This document shows, in pieces, positions 54,986-62,563 of a stretch of 64,000 nucleotides of DNA. The stretch spans positions 992,001-1,056,000 of the forward strand of contig NZ_JAERSE020000001.1 of the NCBI RefSeq assembly GCF_016735585.2, in the 5' to 3' direction. The stretch comes from Chryseobacterium tagetis. Its GTDB lineage: Bacteria > Bacteroidota > Bacteroidia > Flavobacteriales > Weeksellaceae. Positions within the stretch are counted from its first letter, which is position 1. Every line of letters begins with the position of its first letter. The notes beneath the pieces are model-generated. The model was not told where the DNA came from. It saw only the letters and a program-made list of their open reading frames with translations, and made no database searches. Both the position numbers and the translations under genes were made by a program.

Positions 54986-55717
54986 TTAAAATATTTCATA
55001 TAAAATCAGACTTATCACAGAACTTTCTACCATCATCAAAACATAAAGAACTGATACTCTCCAGAGTAATCCTGGTTTTGAGTATGAATTTTTAAAAGCA
55101 GTCCAATAAGTAATTGCCGGAAAAAGAATAGAAAGACCGAATACGATTTTATCAATGATAGTAAAGATTTTTTCAACAGGTTTCCATAAACCGATCAAAC
55201 TTACCATATCACTCAGCAAAAATAAGATTAAAATTCCTAAAAGACTCACAGTTCCTATGATAAAATGTTCTGCAATATTCAATTTTATTCTTCTGAACAG
55301 AAAATAACCGTTTGCTCCTAACATTGGAATCAATACAAACAATATTACTTTAGAATATTTTGAGAAAAAATCTTTTACATACAGAACATCGTCTGTAAGT
55401 GTTTCTGCAGGAGCCAATTTTGCATAATAGTGATAGCTTAAGACATTAAAACCAAAAAGAATCAGTAACAACGAAATAAAATTGTTGTATCTGATTCTTT
55501 TTCCTGAAATATAATTCATCGCCGTTGTCCCGGGTCTGAACAAAATATTTTTTAAAGTATGGAAGAATTTAGCTTCAACATGCCAAATGGATCCGAGAAT
55601 ATCATTTTTGATGAGTGAATGTACCGTTATTCTTGCTGTGTCAGATTTCTGTCCGCAATGAGCACAAAACTCACCGGAGATTGAATGACTACAGTTCAAA
55701 CAACTTTTTTTATTCAT
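54986..55717 (-). CDS. DUF3667 membrane protein with zinc ribbon
   Basis: The 243-aa protein has an N-terminal zinc ribbon, CLNCSHSISGEFCAHCGQ (CxxC...CxxC), and then TVHSLIKNDILGSIWHVEAK, FFHTLKNILFRPGTTAMNYI and SGKRIRYNNFISLLLILFGF, the typical DUF3667 run into about five membrane helices. The function is unknown. It precedes the DUF2807 lipoprotein gene without a gap and follows the frameshifted lipocalin-like gene. Confidence 0.9.
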   Translation of the reverse strand: MNKKSCLNCSHSISGEFCAHCGQKSDTARITVHSLIKNDILGSIWHVEAKFFHTLKNILFRPGTTAMNYISGKRIRYNNFISLLLILFGFNVLSYHYYAKLAPAETLTDDVLYVKDFFSKYSKVILFVLIPMLGANGYFLFRRIKLNIAEHFIIGTVSLLGILILFLLSDMVSLIGLWKPVEKIFTIIDKIVFGLSILFPAITYWTAFKNSYSKPGLLWRVSVLYVLMMVESSVISLILYEIF

Positions 55718-55739
55718 TCTTCAAATTAAAACATCACTT

Positions 55740-56122
55740 TTAATTTTTTATTTTCCTATAAAACCATGTTGTAGGCTTTTTTGATAATGATGATAATAAT
55801 AAATAATTTTTATCTAAATAAGAAATATTCATTACAACAGTGTCTTTATCAGTATTGTATTTTAATTTTAATACGTTTTTTTTTTTCGATAATCACCTTT
55901 CAAATCCATGGATGTAAAAGTCTGGTTATCATTAAAAATTAAAGTTCCGGTTCCTTTCTTAGAATTATTCTCTTTAGCTTTTAAGGTATCGGTATTATTG
56001 ATTACACCTTCATAAACTTCAATAAACTCCCATGCTCCCACAACATTTTTTGACTTACATGAAGATAAAAATAAAAAGACAATAACAATTAATGATAATT
56101 TAAAAAATTTCATTTTAAACAT
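55740..56122 (-). pseudogene. Lipocalin-like lipoprotein, frameshifted at a run of 11 A
   Basis: The intact 5' part has a lipoprotein signal (KFFKLSLIVIVFLFLSSCKS), VVGAWEFIEVYEGVIN and GTGTLIFNDNQTFTSMDLKG, as in lipocalin-like domains. As written, the frame stops at 55868 two codons after a run of 11 A (55886-55876 on the minus strand). Adding one A opens a frame of about 45 more codons ending at 55740, with YNTDKDTVVMNISYLDKNYL and PTTWFYRKIKN, the expected C-terminal part. The restored protein would be about 127 aa. Start may be ATG 56122 or 56113. Confidence 0.72.
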
Positions 56123-56129
56123 CAATTAA

Positions 56130-57080
56130 TTAAATTACTTCATCAATATTATAATTCTTATGCTCTCTGTTTGTTCTGATAATCATTTCCCCTAAAAATC
56201 CTGCTACGAAAAGCAATGTTCCCATAATCATCATTGTTAAGGCGATGAAAAACCAAGGATTATTAGTAATTAAATGACCGTAAATTCCTCTGGCAACGTC
56301 AATCAATTTTGAAATTCCTAACCACAGTGCCGAAAGAAAACCTACAATAAACATCAAAGTTCCTACTGCTCCAAAGAAATGCATTGGTCTTCCTCCGAAA
56401 CGACTTACAAACCAAAGTGTTACCAAATCCAGAAAACCTCTGATAAATCTTTCTGTTCCGAATTTTGAAGTTCCGTAAGGTCTCGCCTGATGCTGAACTT
56501 CTTTTTCTGTAATTCTTCTGAAACCCGCATTGGCAGCCAAAACTGGAATGTAACGGTGCATATCTCCGTATACATCAATGGTTTTTACCACCTGTTTTTT
56601 GTATGCTTTTAATCCGCAATTGAAATCATGAAGATACACTCCCGAAACTTTTCTTGCTGCTGCGTTGAATAATTTTGACGGAACATTTTTCGTCATTACA
56701 TTATCAAAACGTTTCTTTTTCCAACCAGAAACAATGTCATAATTTTCATTAACAACCATTGCATACAATTCCGGAATTTCTTCCGGAAAATCCTGTAAAT
56801 CAGCATCCATTGTAATAATTACATCTCCATTTGTTCTTTCAAAAGCGGCATGTAATGCCTGTGATTTTCCGTAATTTTTGGAGAATTTTATGGCGTGAAT
56901 CTGAGGATGCTGAACCTTCATATTTTCAATGATGCTCCAGGATAAATCTGTACTTCCGTCATCTACAAACCAAATTTCATAGGATAAATTGTTTGACTGG
57001 CAAACATTATTGATCCTAGAAAAAAGTTCTTCCAAAGAAGCTTCTTCGTTCAGTAACGGAATAACTATAGATAAATTCAT
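56130..57080 (-). CDS. Family 2 glycosyltransferase with two membrane helices (DPM1/ArnC-like)
   Basis: The 316-aa protein has a GT-A glycosyltransferase 2 domain (LSIVIPLLNEEASLEELFSR, EIWFVDDGSTDLSWSIIENM, ALHAAFERTNGDVIITMDAD, DLQDFPEEIPELYAM) with the catalytic QDFP. Two C-terminal membrane helices start at about 235 (FGAVGTLMFIVGFLSALWLG) and 270 (PWFFIALTMMIMGTLLFVAG). It resembles ArnC/DPM1-type enzymes that load a sugar onto a polyprenyl phosphate. Such a product is what the GT-C proteins at 30296 and 31879 would use. It is followed after seven bases by the frameshifted lipoprotein gene. Confidence 0.92.
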   Translation of the reverse strand: MNLSIVIPLLNEEASLEELFSRINNVCQSNNLSYEIWFVDDGSTDLSWSIIENMKVQHPQIHAIKFSKNYGKSQALHAAFERTNGDVIITMDADLQDFPEEIPELYAMVVNENYDIVSGWKKKRFDNVMTKNVPSKLFNAAARKVSGVYLHDFNCGLKAYKKQVVKTIDVYGDMHRYIPVLAANAGFRRITEKEVQHQARPYGTSKFGTERFIRGFLDLVTLWFVSRFGGRPMHFFGAVGTLMFIVGFLSALWLGISKLIDVARGIYGHLITNNPWFFIALTMMIMGTLLFVAGFLGEMIIRTNREHKNYNIDEVI

Positions 57081-57100
57081 TTAATTTTTAAATAAAATAA

Positions 57101-57697
57101 TTATTGATTTTCGATTTCGGGATGAACAGTTTTTGTTCTGAAAAATGCCCCGAAAAACACTGACAAAACTACGTAAAATATCAGAATTGCTGCAAAATAT
57201 CCTGAAAAATGACTTATCGTAAGCATATCTTTCCCTTTTACAGTCTCCGGATTGAATCTCTGAAGACCTTCTTTATATTTCACCTCCAGCTCATCAATAT
57301 CTTTTTGATGTTTTAAAATCTTTTTTGCAGAAGTGTATTCCGCATCAAGTTCCGCTTTTTGTCTTGTTACATATTGATAATTCAGAAGCTTTTTTGCATC
57401 TGTATCTACAAAGTTTAAAAATGCATAAATACTGAAGACCGAAAGAATTCCTCCAATGAACATCGGAACAAATGCTCTTTTGAATGCATCCTTAAAACTT
57501 ACCTCTCTATGGGTGTTCCAATAGGATTTCACAGACCAAAAAGCTGTGATTGCATATAAAATAGGTAAAACGAAAGCATTGGCTTTCAGTGAAATATCAA
57601 AATAATTGATTCCTGAGAAAAAATAATACACTACAAAAAAAACAACCATTGTAGCGATAAAAAGTATAATTCCTAATGTTGATGGACTTTTCGTCAT
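57101..57697 (-). CDS. DUF4199 membrane protein
   Basis: The product starts at the ATG at 57697 (MTKSPSTLGIILFIATMVVF). The in-frame TTG at 57745 would add 16 polar residues. It has four membrane helices, a charged amphipathic segment between the third and fourth (DAEYTSAKKILKHQKDIDEL) and the DUF4199 pattern VSFKDAFKRAFVPMFIGGIL. The family is Bacteroidetes-specific and of unknown function. It lies 20 bases before the glycosyltransferase 2 gene on the same strand; the two commonly occur together. Confidence 0.88.
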   Translation of the reverse strand: MTKSPSTLGIILFIATMVVFFVVYYFFSGINYFDISLKANAFVLPILYAITAFWSVKSYWNTHREVSFKDAFKRAFVPMFIGGILSVFSIYAFLNFVDTDAKKLLNYQYVTRQKAELDAEYTSAKKILKHQKDIDELEVKYKEGLQRFNPETVKGKDMLTISHFSGYFAAILIFYVVLSVFFGAFFRTKTVHPEIENQ

Positions 57698-57795
57698 ATT
57701 TAAATTTTTTGAAAAAAGTTGAAAAATTATTGTTCTAAATTTCAATTATTTAGCTCTATTACTCGTGTTCTTCAACTATTTTTTCTTTAATAATG

Positions 57796-57826
57796 TTTTG
57801 AAGTTTATAAAATATTCCTAACTTTG
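57796..57826 (+). promoter_or_regulatory. Promoter of the SRP RNA gene
   Basis: TTTTG (57796-57800), an 18-base spacer and TAACTTTG (57819-57826) match the Bacteroidetes promoter pattern. Transcription would begin at about 57831, exactly where the outer stem of the SRP RNA begins. Confidence 0.75.
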
Positions 57827-57830
57827 CAAC

Positions 57831-57930
57831 GGCAAGTCCTAAACAACCAGCTCCTGAGAATCCTCCAGGGTGGGAACGCAGCAAAGGTAATCGGTCGTAG
57901 CGGTGTGATTTAGGTAGCTTGCCATTTTTT
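57831..57930 (+). ncRNA. ffs: Signal recognition particle RNA (4.5S-type)
   Basis: The helix-8 core CCAGGGTGGGAACGCAGCA (57865-57883) has the conserved CAGG, a GGAA tetraloop closed by GTG/CGC, and AGCA that form the Ffh binding site. The ends pair: GGCAAG with CTTGCC and CCTAAA with TTTAGG. The 3' end runs into nine T at 57925-57933. A matching promoter lies just upstream. The RNA pairs with Ffh in the co-translational targeting of membrane and secreted proteins. A frame of 88 codons on the opposite strand (58025-57759, TTG start) is a chance reading across this RNA. Confidence 0.92.
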
Positions 57931-58032
57931 TTTGGTTTAAGTTGAAGAGAGGTAATTTGAAGATTATCTTTTTTTATGTCTAAACTTTCTAACATTGCTA
58001 TTCTAATTTTCAAATTACCTTTCAATATTTAT

Positions 58033-58719
58033 TTAAAATTCGAACTCCTCTCCTAATTTTGGTAAAACAAGTTCTACATTTTTATCAGCAAAATGCTTCA
58101 ATGCACTTTCGTGATTAATTTCAATGGCAGGGAATGTATCAAAGTGACACCCGATTACTTTCGGAGTTTTTAATAATTCTGCTGCTGCAAAAGCTGCTTT
58201 TCTTGGGCACATTGTATAATGACTCCCAATAGGAAGGATAGAAAGGTCTAAATTCCCATATAATCTTGGAAATAGTTCCATATCTGCCATTACTCCTGTA
58301 TCACCAGCCAAATAAATGTTTTTACCTTCAGGAAGTCTGAAAATATATCCTACAGGAACGCCTCCGTAGCTTCCATCAGGAAAAGAACTTGTATGGTGAG
58401 CCGGAACCATAGAAATTTTAAGATCATCGATTTTTGCCGATCCTCCTAAGTTTACATCATCTTTATTTTTTGCTGTTTTGAAATATGCACAGATTTCAGG
58501 AACAGCAATAATTGTTGCTTCCGGATGAAACTGTAATACTTCTGCTACATCAGCGATATGGTCTCCGTGCGCATGAGTCAGCAAAATATAATCGATTTTA
58601 TGAGCTGAGATATCAAAACCCGATTCTGCTTTTTTATAGTTGTAAAAAGGGTCGCTCAAGATTGTTTTGTCTTTGTAAGTGAACAAAAAACAGTTTTGTC
58701 CTAAGTATTGTATTTTCAT
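58033..58719 (-). CDS. UPF0173-type MBL-fold metal-dependent hydrolase
   Basis: The 228-aa protein has the metallo-beta-lactamase motif at H49, H51, D53 and H54 (LTHAHGDHIADVAEV), SDPFYNYKKAESGFDI near the start, GDTGVMADMELFPRLYGNLD in the middle, and TPKVIGCHFDTFPAIEINHE at the C-terminus, all as in UPF0173. The substrate is unknown. No signal peptide is present, so it is cytoplasmic. It is followed on the same strand by the SRP region. Confidence 0.92.
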   Translation of the reverse strand: MKIQYLGQNCFLFTYKDKTILSDPFYNYKKAESGFDISAHKIDYILLTHAHGDHIADVAEVLQFHPEATIIAVPEICAYFKTAKNKDDVNLGGSAKIDDLKISMVPAHHTSSFPDGSYGGVPVGYIFRLPEGKNIYLAGDTGVMADMELFPRLYGNLDLSILPIGSHYTMCPRKAAFAAAELLKTPKVIGCHFDTFPAIEINHESALKHFADKNVELVLPKLGEEFEF

Positions 58720-58724
58720 AATTT

Positions 58725-59003
58725 TTATATTAATAAAGCTAAAAGTAAAACTGTATAAACAGAACCAATACTATTTATTACAAAATAAAATGTATCTGTT
58801 TTGTTATTCTTAAATAAAGAAATTATTGCCGGAATTACGAATAAGGTATACATAATAAAAAGAGGAATTATTAAATATCCAAATCCCATCGGACCTCCAT
58901 CTTCTTTAAATGTTATTAAAGTTAAATAAATAAAAAACGGACTGAAAATCAATATAAAAATTGATAATATTATGTTACCATTTTTTATTATCTTATTATC
59001 CAT
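58725..59003 (-). CDS. Small membrane protein
   Basis: The 92-aa product has three hydrophobic helices, at about residues 11-30, 38-63 and 70-92 (ILSIFILIFSPFFIYLTLIT, FGYLIIPLFIMYTLFVIPAI, NSIGSVYTVLLLALLI). No family is recognised. Its ATG directly follows the stop codon of the SRPBCC gene (TAAATG) and it ends five bases before the UPF0173 gene, so all three are probably in one operon. Confidence 0.7.
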   Translation of the reverse strand: MDNKIIKNGNIILSIFILIFSPFFIYLTLITFKEDGGPMGFGYLIIPLFIMYTLFVIPAIISLFKNNKTDTFYFVINSIGSVYTVLLLALLI

Positions 59004-59450
59004 TTATTTTTGTGGAAATTTATCTTCAATTAATCTCAGGTTAATTCCATGTTCAAGATAAGCTTTACAGCCATCAAGAACCGTTGTGAAACCTCCTGTA
59101 TTGTCATTAATCGTTTTTAACAGCTCTTCTCCTTTCTGAGAAAATCCGTAACTTTTAATAACAACCAGAGTTCCTTTTTCCATTTCTCTGAATTCGTAGT
59201 CTACATGGGTTGAAGGTTCTCCCCAAACTGTTTTTATCAATTGATTTTGAACAATCTGATTGACGGTAACATCTGTTTTCACTCCATACATTTCCCATTC
59301 CCATATCACCGTCTTCCCTTCTTCTAATTTCCCTGTTGATTTTGTAAACCAAAAATGAGTGGTCACTTCAGGATTGATGAACGCTTCAAAAACATCCTCA
59401 ATCGGCTTTCTGATCAGCATTTGAGCTTCAACGTAGACATTTGAATTCAT
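59004..59450 (-). CDS. SRPBCC (AHSA1-like) domain protein
   Basis: The 148-aa protein has an AHSA1-type fold: VEAQMLIRKPIEDVFEAFIN, TTHFWFTKSTGKLEEGKTVI and WEWEMYGVKTDVTVNQIV, and a C-terminal helix in TTVLDGCKAYLEHGINLRLI. It probably binds a hydrophobic ligand; the role is unknown. It heads a small operon with the membrane protein and UPF0173 hydrolase, and menA lies eleven bases upstream on the same strand. Confidence 0.88.
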   Translation of the reverse strand: MNSNVYVEAQMLIRKPIEDVFEAFINPEVTTHFWFTKSTGKLEEGKTVIWEWEMYGVKTDVTVNQIVQNQLIKTVWGEPSTHVDYEFREMEKGTLVVIKSYGFSQKGEELLKTINDNTGGFTTVLDGCKAYLEHGINLRLIEDKFPQK

Positions 59451-59461
59451 AATTTTATATT

Positions 59462-60391
59462 TTAATGAAAAAAGTTAAGTCCAAACGCGGTAAGAAGAGC
59501 CATTACGAAAGTCATGATTCCCACTTGTTTTAAGAAAGGATCAAGCTCTCTCGGATTTTTTACGGCCAAGATCTGTCTTCTCAGTTTCATTAATGGAAGC
59601 ATTAAAATCATTACAATGAAAACGTAATAATTTTGTGTCTGGAAGAATCCGTTTACTGCCAAAAACATTAAAATCAAGATTAATGGTAACTGCAATAAGA
59701 TCATTTCGTAAATCATTGCATTTTTGAATCCGATTCTCAACGCAAAACTATTTTTACCTGATTGTTTATCGCTTTCGATATCTCTCATGTTATTCAGGTT
59801 TAAAACAGCCATACTCATCATTCCGATTGCTGTTCCCGGTAATAGCATATCCCAGCTGAACGTTTTTGTAAACAGGAAATAACTTCCGCAAACAGAAACC
59901 AATCCAAAAAAGATGAATACGAAGATATCTCCCAATCCCATATATCCGTAAGGCTTTTTACCTACTGTATAACCAATCGCTGCTAAAATACTTGCCACTC
60001 CCAACCCAATGAAAATATAGAATTCTTTCATGTAATTTGGAATAAATGCGACATATAAAAGCGCAACTGTTGCTACAAAAGATAAGACAGAGAAAAGAAT
60101 TACTGCATTTTTCATTTGTTTTGCGGTAATTTTTCCTGAAGCCACTGCTCTTGCTTCTGCTTCTGAGGCTCTTTTTGCATCTGTTCCTTTTATACCGTCT
60201 CCATAATCATTAGCGTAATTTGAAAGAACCTGATACAGCAAAGTTACAACCAATGCCAATGCAAAGATCTTCCAGTCCCAAATTCCTCCTTCACCATAAA
60301 GCCTCCATTTTGCAATGAAAGCTCCCATTATAATTCCGCTCATTGAAAGCGGTAATGTTCTAAGCCTTGCGGCTTTTATCCAATCTGTCAT
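59462..60391 (-). CDS. menA: 1,4-dihydroxy-2-naphthoate polyprenyltransferase
   Basis: The 309-aa membrane protein is a UbiA-family prenyltransferase with the MenA motifs SNYANDYGDGIKGTDAKR (first Asp-rich loop) and LNNMRDIESDKQSGKNSFAL (second loop), both of which bind Mg-diphosphate. Eight or nine membrane helices are visible. It joins a polyprenyl chain to dihydroxynaphthoate in menaquinone synthesis. menB, acting two steps earlier, is the next gene upstream on the same strand. Confidence 0.95.
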   Translation of the reverse strand: MTDWIKAARLRTLPLSMSGIIMGAFIAKWRLYGEGGIWDWKIFALALVVTLLYQVLSNYANDYGDGIKGTDAKRASEAEARAVASGKITAKQMKNAVILFSVLSFVATVALLYVAFIPNYMKEFYIFIGLGVASILAAIGYTVGKKPYGYMGLGDIFVFIFFGLVSVCGSYFLFTKTFSWDMLLPGTAIGMMSMAVLNLNNMRDIESDKQSGKNSFALRIGFKNAMIYEMILLQLPLILILMFLAVNGFFQTQNYYVFIVMILMLPLMKLRRQILAVKNPRELDPFLKQVGIMTFVMALLTAFGLNFFH

Positions 60392-60409
60392 ATATTATAA
60401 TTCATAAGC

Positions 60410-60453
60410 GATAATTGGTAAATGATACCATTAAGCATCATTTATAAATTATC
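60410..60453. repeat. Hairpin in the menB-menA gap
   Basis: GATAATT-GG-TAAATGAT (60410-60426) pairs with ATCATTTA-TA-AATTATC (60437-60453), with one internal loop. No T-run follows on the minus strand, so it is not a standard terminator. Confidence 0.55.
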
Positions 60454-60465
60454 AATTATATTTTT

Positions 60466-61302
60466 TTATGATATCCATTTATCTTTTCCGAAATCCGGCT
60501 TTCTTTTTTCTAAGAATGCGTTTCTTCCTTCTTTTGCTTCTTCGGTCATATAAGCCAAACGAGTCGCTTCACCTGCAAAAACCTGCTGACCCACCATTCC
60601 GTCATCGGTAAGGTTCATTGCAAATTTCAGCATTCTGATAGAAGTCGGAGATTTTGCTAAAATTTCCTGAGCCCATTCATAAGCGGTATCTTCTAATTCA
60701 TCGTGAGGAATTACTGCATTTACCATTCCCATTTCGAAAGCTTCCTGAGCAGAATAGTTTCTCCCTAGAAAGAAAATTTCACGAGCTTTTTTCTGTCCAA
60801 CCATTTTTGCTAAGTAAGCTGAACCATATCCTCCGTCAAAACTTGTAACATCTGCATCGGTCTGTTTGAAGATTGCATGTTCTTTACTCGCCAACGTTAA
60901 ATCACAAACTACATGAAGAGAATGTCCTCCACCAACTGCCCATCCTGGAACCACTGCAATAACAGCTTTTGGCATGAAACGAATCAAACGCTGAACTTCT
61001 AAAATATTTAAACGGTGTCTTCCATCTTCTCCTACATATCCCTGATGTCCTCTTGCTTTTTGATCACCACCACTGCAGAACGCCCAACCTCCGTCTTTTG
61101 GACTTGGCCCTTCTCCTGAAAGCAATACCACACCTATTGATGGATCTTCTGAAGCATCATAAAAAGCATCGTATAATTCTGAAGTAGTTTTAGGTCTGAA
61201 AGCGTTGCGAATTTCCGGTCTGTTGAAAGCAATTCTCGCTACACCATTACATTTTTTGTACGTAATATCATCGTATTCTTTGACGGTTTTCCACTCGATC
61301 AT
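60466..61302 (-). CDS. menB: 1,4-dihydroxy-2-naphthoyl-CoA synthase
   Basis: The 278-aa crotonase-family enzyme has YKKCNGVARIAFNRPEIRNA, an oxyanion hole region with AFCSGGDQKARG, VVPGWAVGGGHSLHVVCDLT, and the MenB-specific DADVTSFDGGYGSAYLAKMV. It closes the second ring of menaquinone from O-succinylbenzoyl-CoA. The frame is open up to 61440, but the family N-terminus and a TATCTTTG promoter element at 61328-61321 place the start at the ATG at 61302. menA follows 74 bases downstream. Confidence 0.96.
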   Translation of the reverse strand: MIEWKTVKEYDDITYKKCNGVARIAFNRPEIRNAFRPKTTSELYDAFYDASEDPSIGVVLLSGEGPSPKDGGWAFCSGGDQKARGHQGYVGEDGRHRLNILEVQRLIRFMPKAVIAVVPGWAVGGGHSLHVVCDLTLASKEHAIFKQTDADVTSFDGGYGSAYLAKMVGQKKAREIFFLGRNYSAQEAFEMGMVNAVIPHDELEDTAYEWAQEILAKSPTSIRMLKFAMNLTDDGMVGQQVFAGEATRLAYMTEEAKEGRNAFLEKRKPDFGKDKWIS

Positions 61303-61320
61303 TTTTGTAAAAATTTTTCT

Positions 61321-61328
61321 CAAAGATA
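61321..61328 (-). promoter_or_regulatory. -7 promoter element of menB
   Basis: On the minus strand this reads TATCTTTG, an exact TAnnTTTG, 18 bases before the ATG at 61302. It also argues against the longer frame starting at 61440. Confidence 0.6.
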
Positions 61329-61442
61329 CGGAATTGCAGAGAATTTTAACATTGATTTTTGATGAGAATAGTTGGAAAAAAATTGATTTGGCTTTTCCTA
61401 AAAAATTATTATGAAATGATCTTTCAACATTCATATTCATAA

Positions 61443-61469
61443 AAAAACCGAAACAATCTGTTTCGGTTT
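61443..61469 (-). terminator. Terminator of the TPR-protein gene
   Basis: AAAACCGAAACA pairs perfectly with TGTTTCGGTTTT around an ATC loop, 24 bases past the TPR gene stop codon on the minus strand. Confidence 0.9.
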
Positions 61470-61493
61470 TATATTTAATTTTGCTGTATGAAA

Positions 61494-62534
61494 TTATTTA
61501 GGCTGTTTTGCTTGAATTTCAGCTTCTTTAGCTTTCATTTCCGTATACTTTGCCTGATTTTTAATAATCCCATAAATATCTTTCAATGTAGAAATGGCAT
61601 CTAAATTTTCAGGTTGAACCTTATACCAGCTTTCAGCATAGGGTAAAGCCTCATTAAATCTAGCTTTTCTAACTTCTATTAATTTAGTTGCATCATCTGG
61701 CTTACTTTTTCTGAGTGCATTAATTTCTTTTACTGCCGCATCATCATCCCCAATAGCTGTATATACTAAATTTTGATAGGCATTATTAAGCAATTTAATA
61801 TCACTTCCTGCAAGCCCAACAGATTTTTTAAATGATTCTAAAGCTTCATTTTTTAAAGCAGGATTTTTAGACTGCAAAACACCTAAATTATACCAGTTGG
61901 TAGCATCATTAGGATTTTTAGCCAACTGTTCTTTCAAGTTTTGCATAAATTTATCTGTATTTCCAGATGCATATAATGCACTACCCTGATATTCTTTCAA
62001 TTTAGCATTATTCGGATATTTCGCCAATCCTTTTTCGATGATCGCCAACGCTTCGTCATTTTTCTTAGCATTTAATAATAACGTTGACAAAGTTTCATAT
62101 AAATCCGGCTCTACACTTTTAGTTTGCTCCGTTTTAAAATCAGAATAATCAGGATTTTTTTTCATTAATTCCCAAGTATTTTTATCTAAAGGAACAATCT
62201 GTCCTGTTTTCTTATCTTTTGCTGAATAAGTGGTTTGAATACCTGTATATCCTGAATTAATTAAGTCAGTATAAATTTTTATCGCAGGATCTATACTATT
62301 TCCTAAAGCATAGCTCAAACCAGCATAATACATATACGTTTTATCATCTTGTCCGCTACTTTTTAACAGCTCATACACTTCTATAAACTTTGGCGCTGCA
62401 ACAGTATAGTTTTTAGCATTATAGGCATCCATTGCCGTTTTGTTAGCAGCCTGTAGCTTTGCATTCACATCTTCTTTTTGCCCAAAAACAAAAGCAGATG
62501 CAACGATAGCCATACCTAGAATTAGTTTCTTCAT
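61494..62534 (-). CDS. Tetratricopeptide-repeat protein, exported
   Basis: The 346-aa product has a signal peptide (MKKLILGMAIVASAFVFGQ) and several TPR units: NYTVAAPKFIEVYELLKSSG, DEALAIIEKGLAKYPNNAKL, DATNWYNLGVLQSKNPALKN and EALESFKKSVGLAGSDIKLL. TPR arrays bind other proteins; the partner is unknown. It lies 29 bases after the gyrA stop codon, is probably cotranscribed with it, and has its own terminator. Confidence 0.88.
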   Translation of the reverse strand: MKKLILGMAIVASAFVFGQKEDVNAKLQAANKTAMDAYNAKNYTVAAPKFIEVYELLKSSGQDDKTYMYYAGLSYALGNSIDPAIKIYTDLINSGYTGIQTTYSAKDKKTGQIVPLDKNTWELMKKNPDYSDFKTEQTKSVEPDLYETLSTLLLNAKKNDEALAIIEKGLAKYPNNAKLKEYQGSALYASGNTDKFMQNLKEQLAKNPNDATNWYNLGVLQSKNPALKNEALESFKKSVGLAGSDIKLLNNAYQNLVYTAIGDDDAAVKEINALRKSKPDDATKLIEVRKARFNEALPYAESWYKVQPENLDAISTLKDIYGIIKNQAKYTEMKAKEAEIQAKQPK

Positions 62535-62563
62535 AATAACTATTTTATATTAATTGTACAATT

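Noticed and set aside
57759..58025. 88-codon minus-strand frame overlapping the SRP RNA
   Set aside because: It starts with TTG, has low-complexity composition and no family features, and runs antisense through the whole ffs gene, which has its own promoter and terminator.
61303..61440. Longer menB reading frame
   Set aside because: The extension does not match MenB proteins and covers the TATCTTTG promoter element at 61321-61328.
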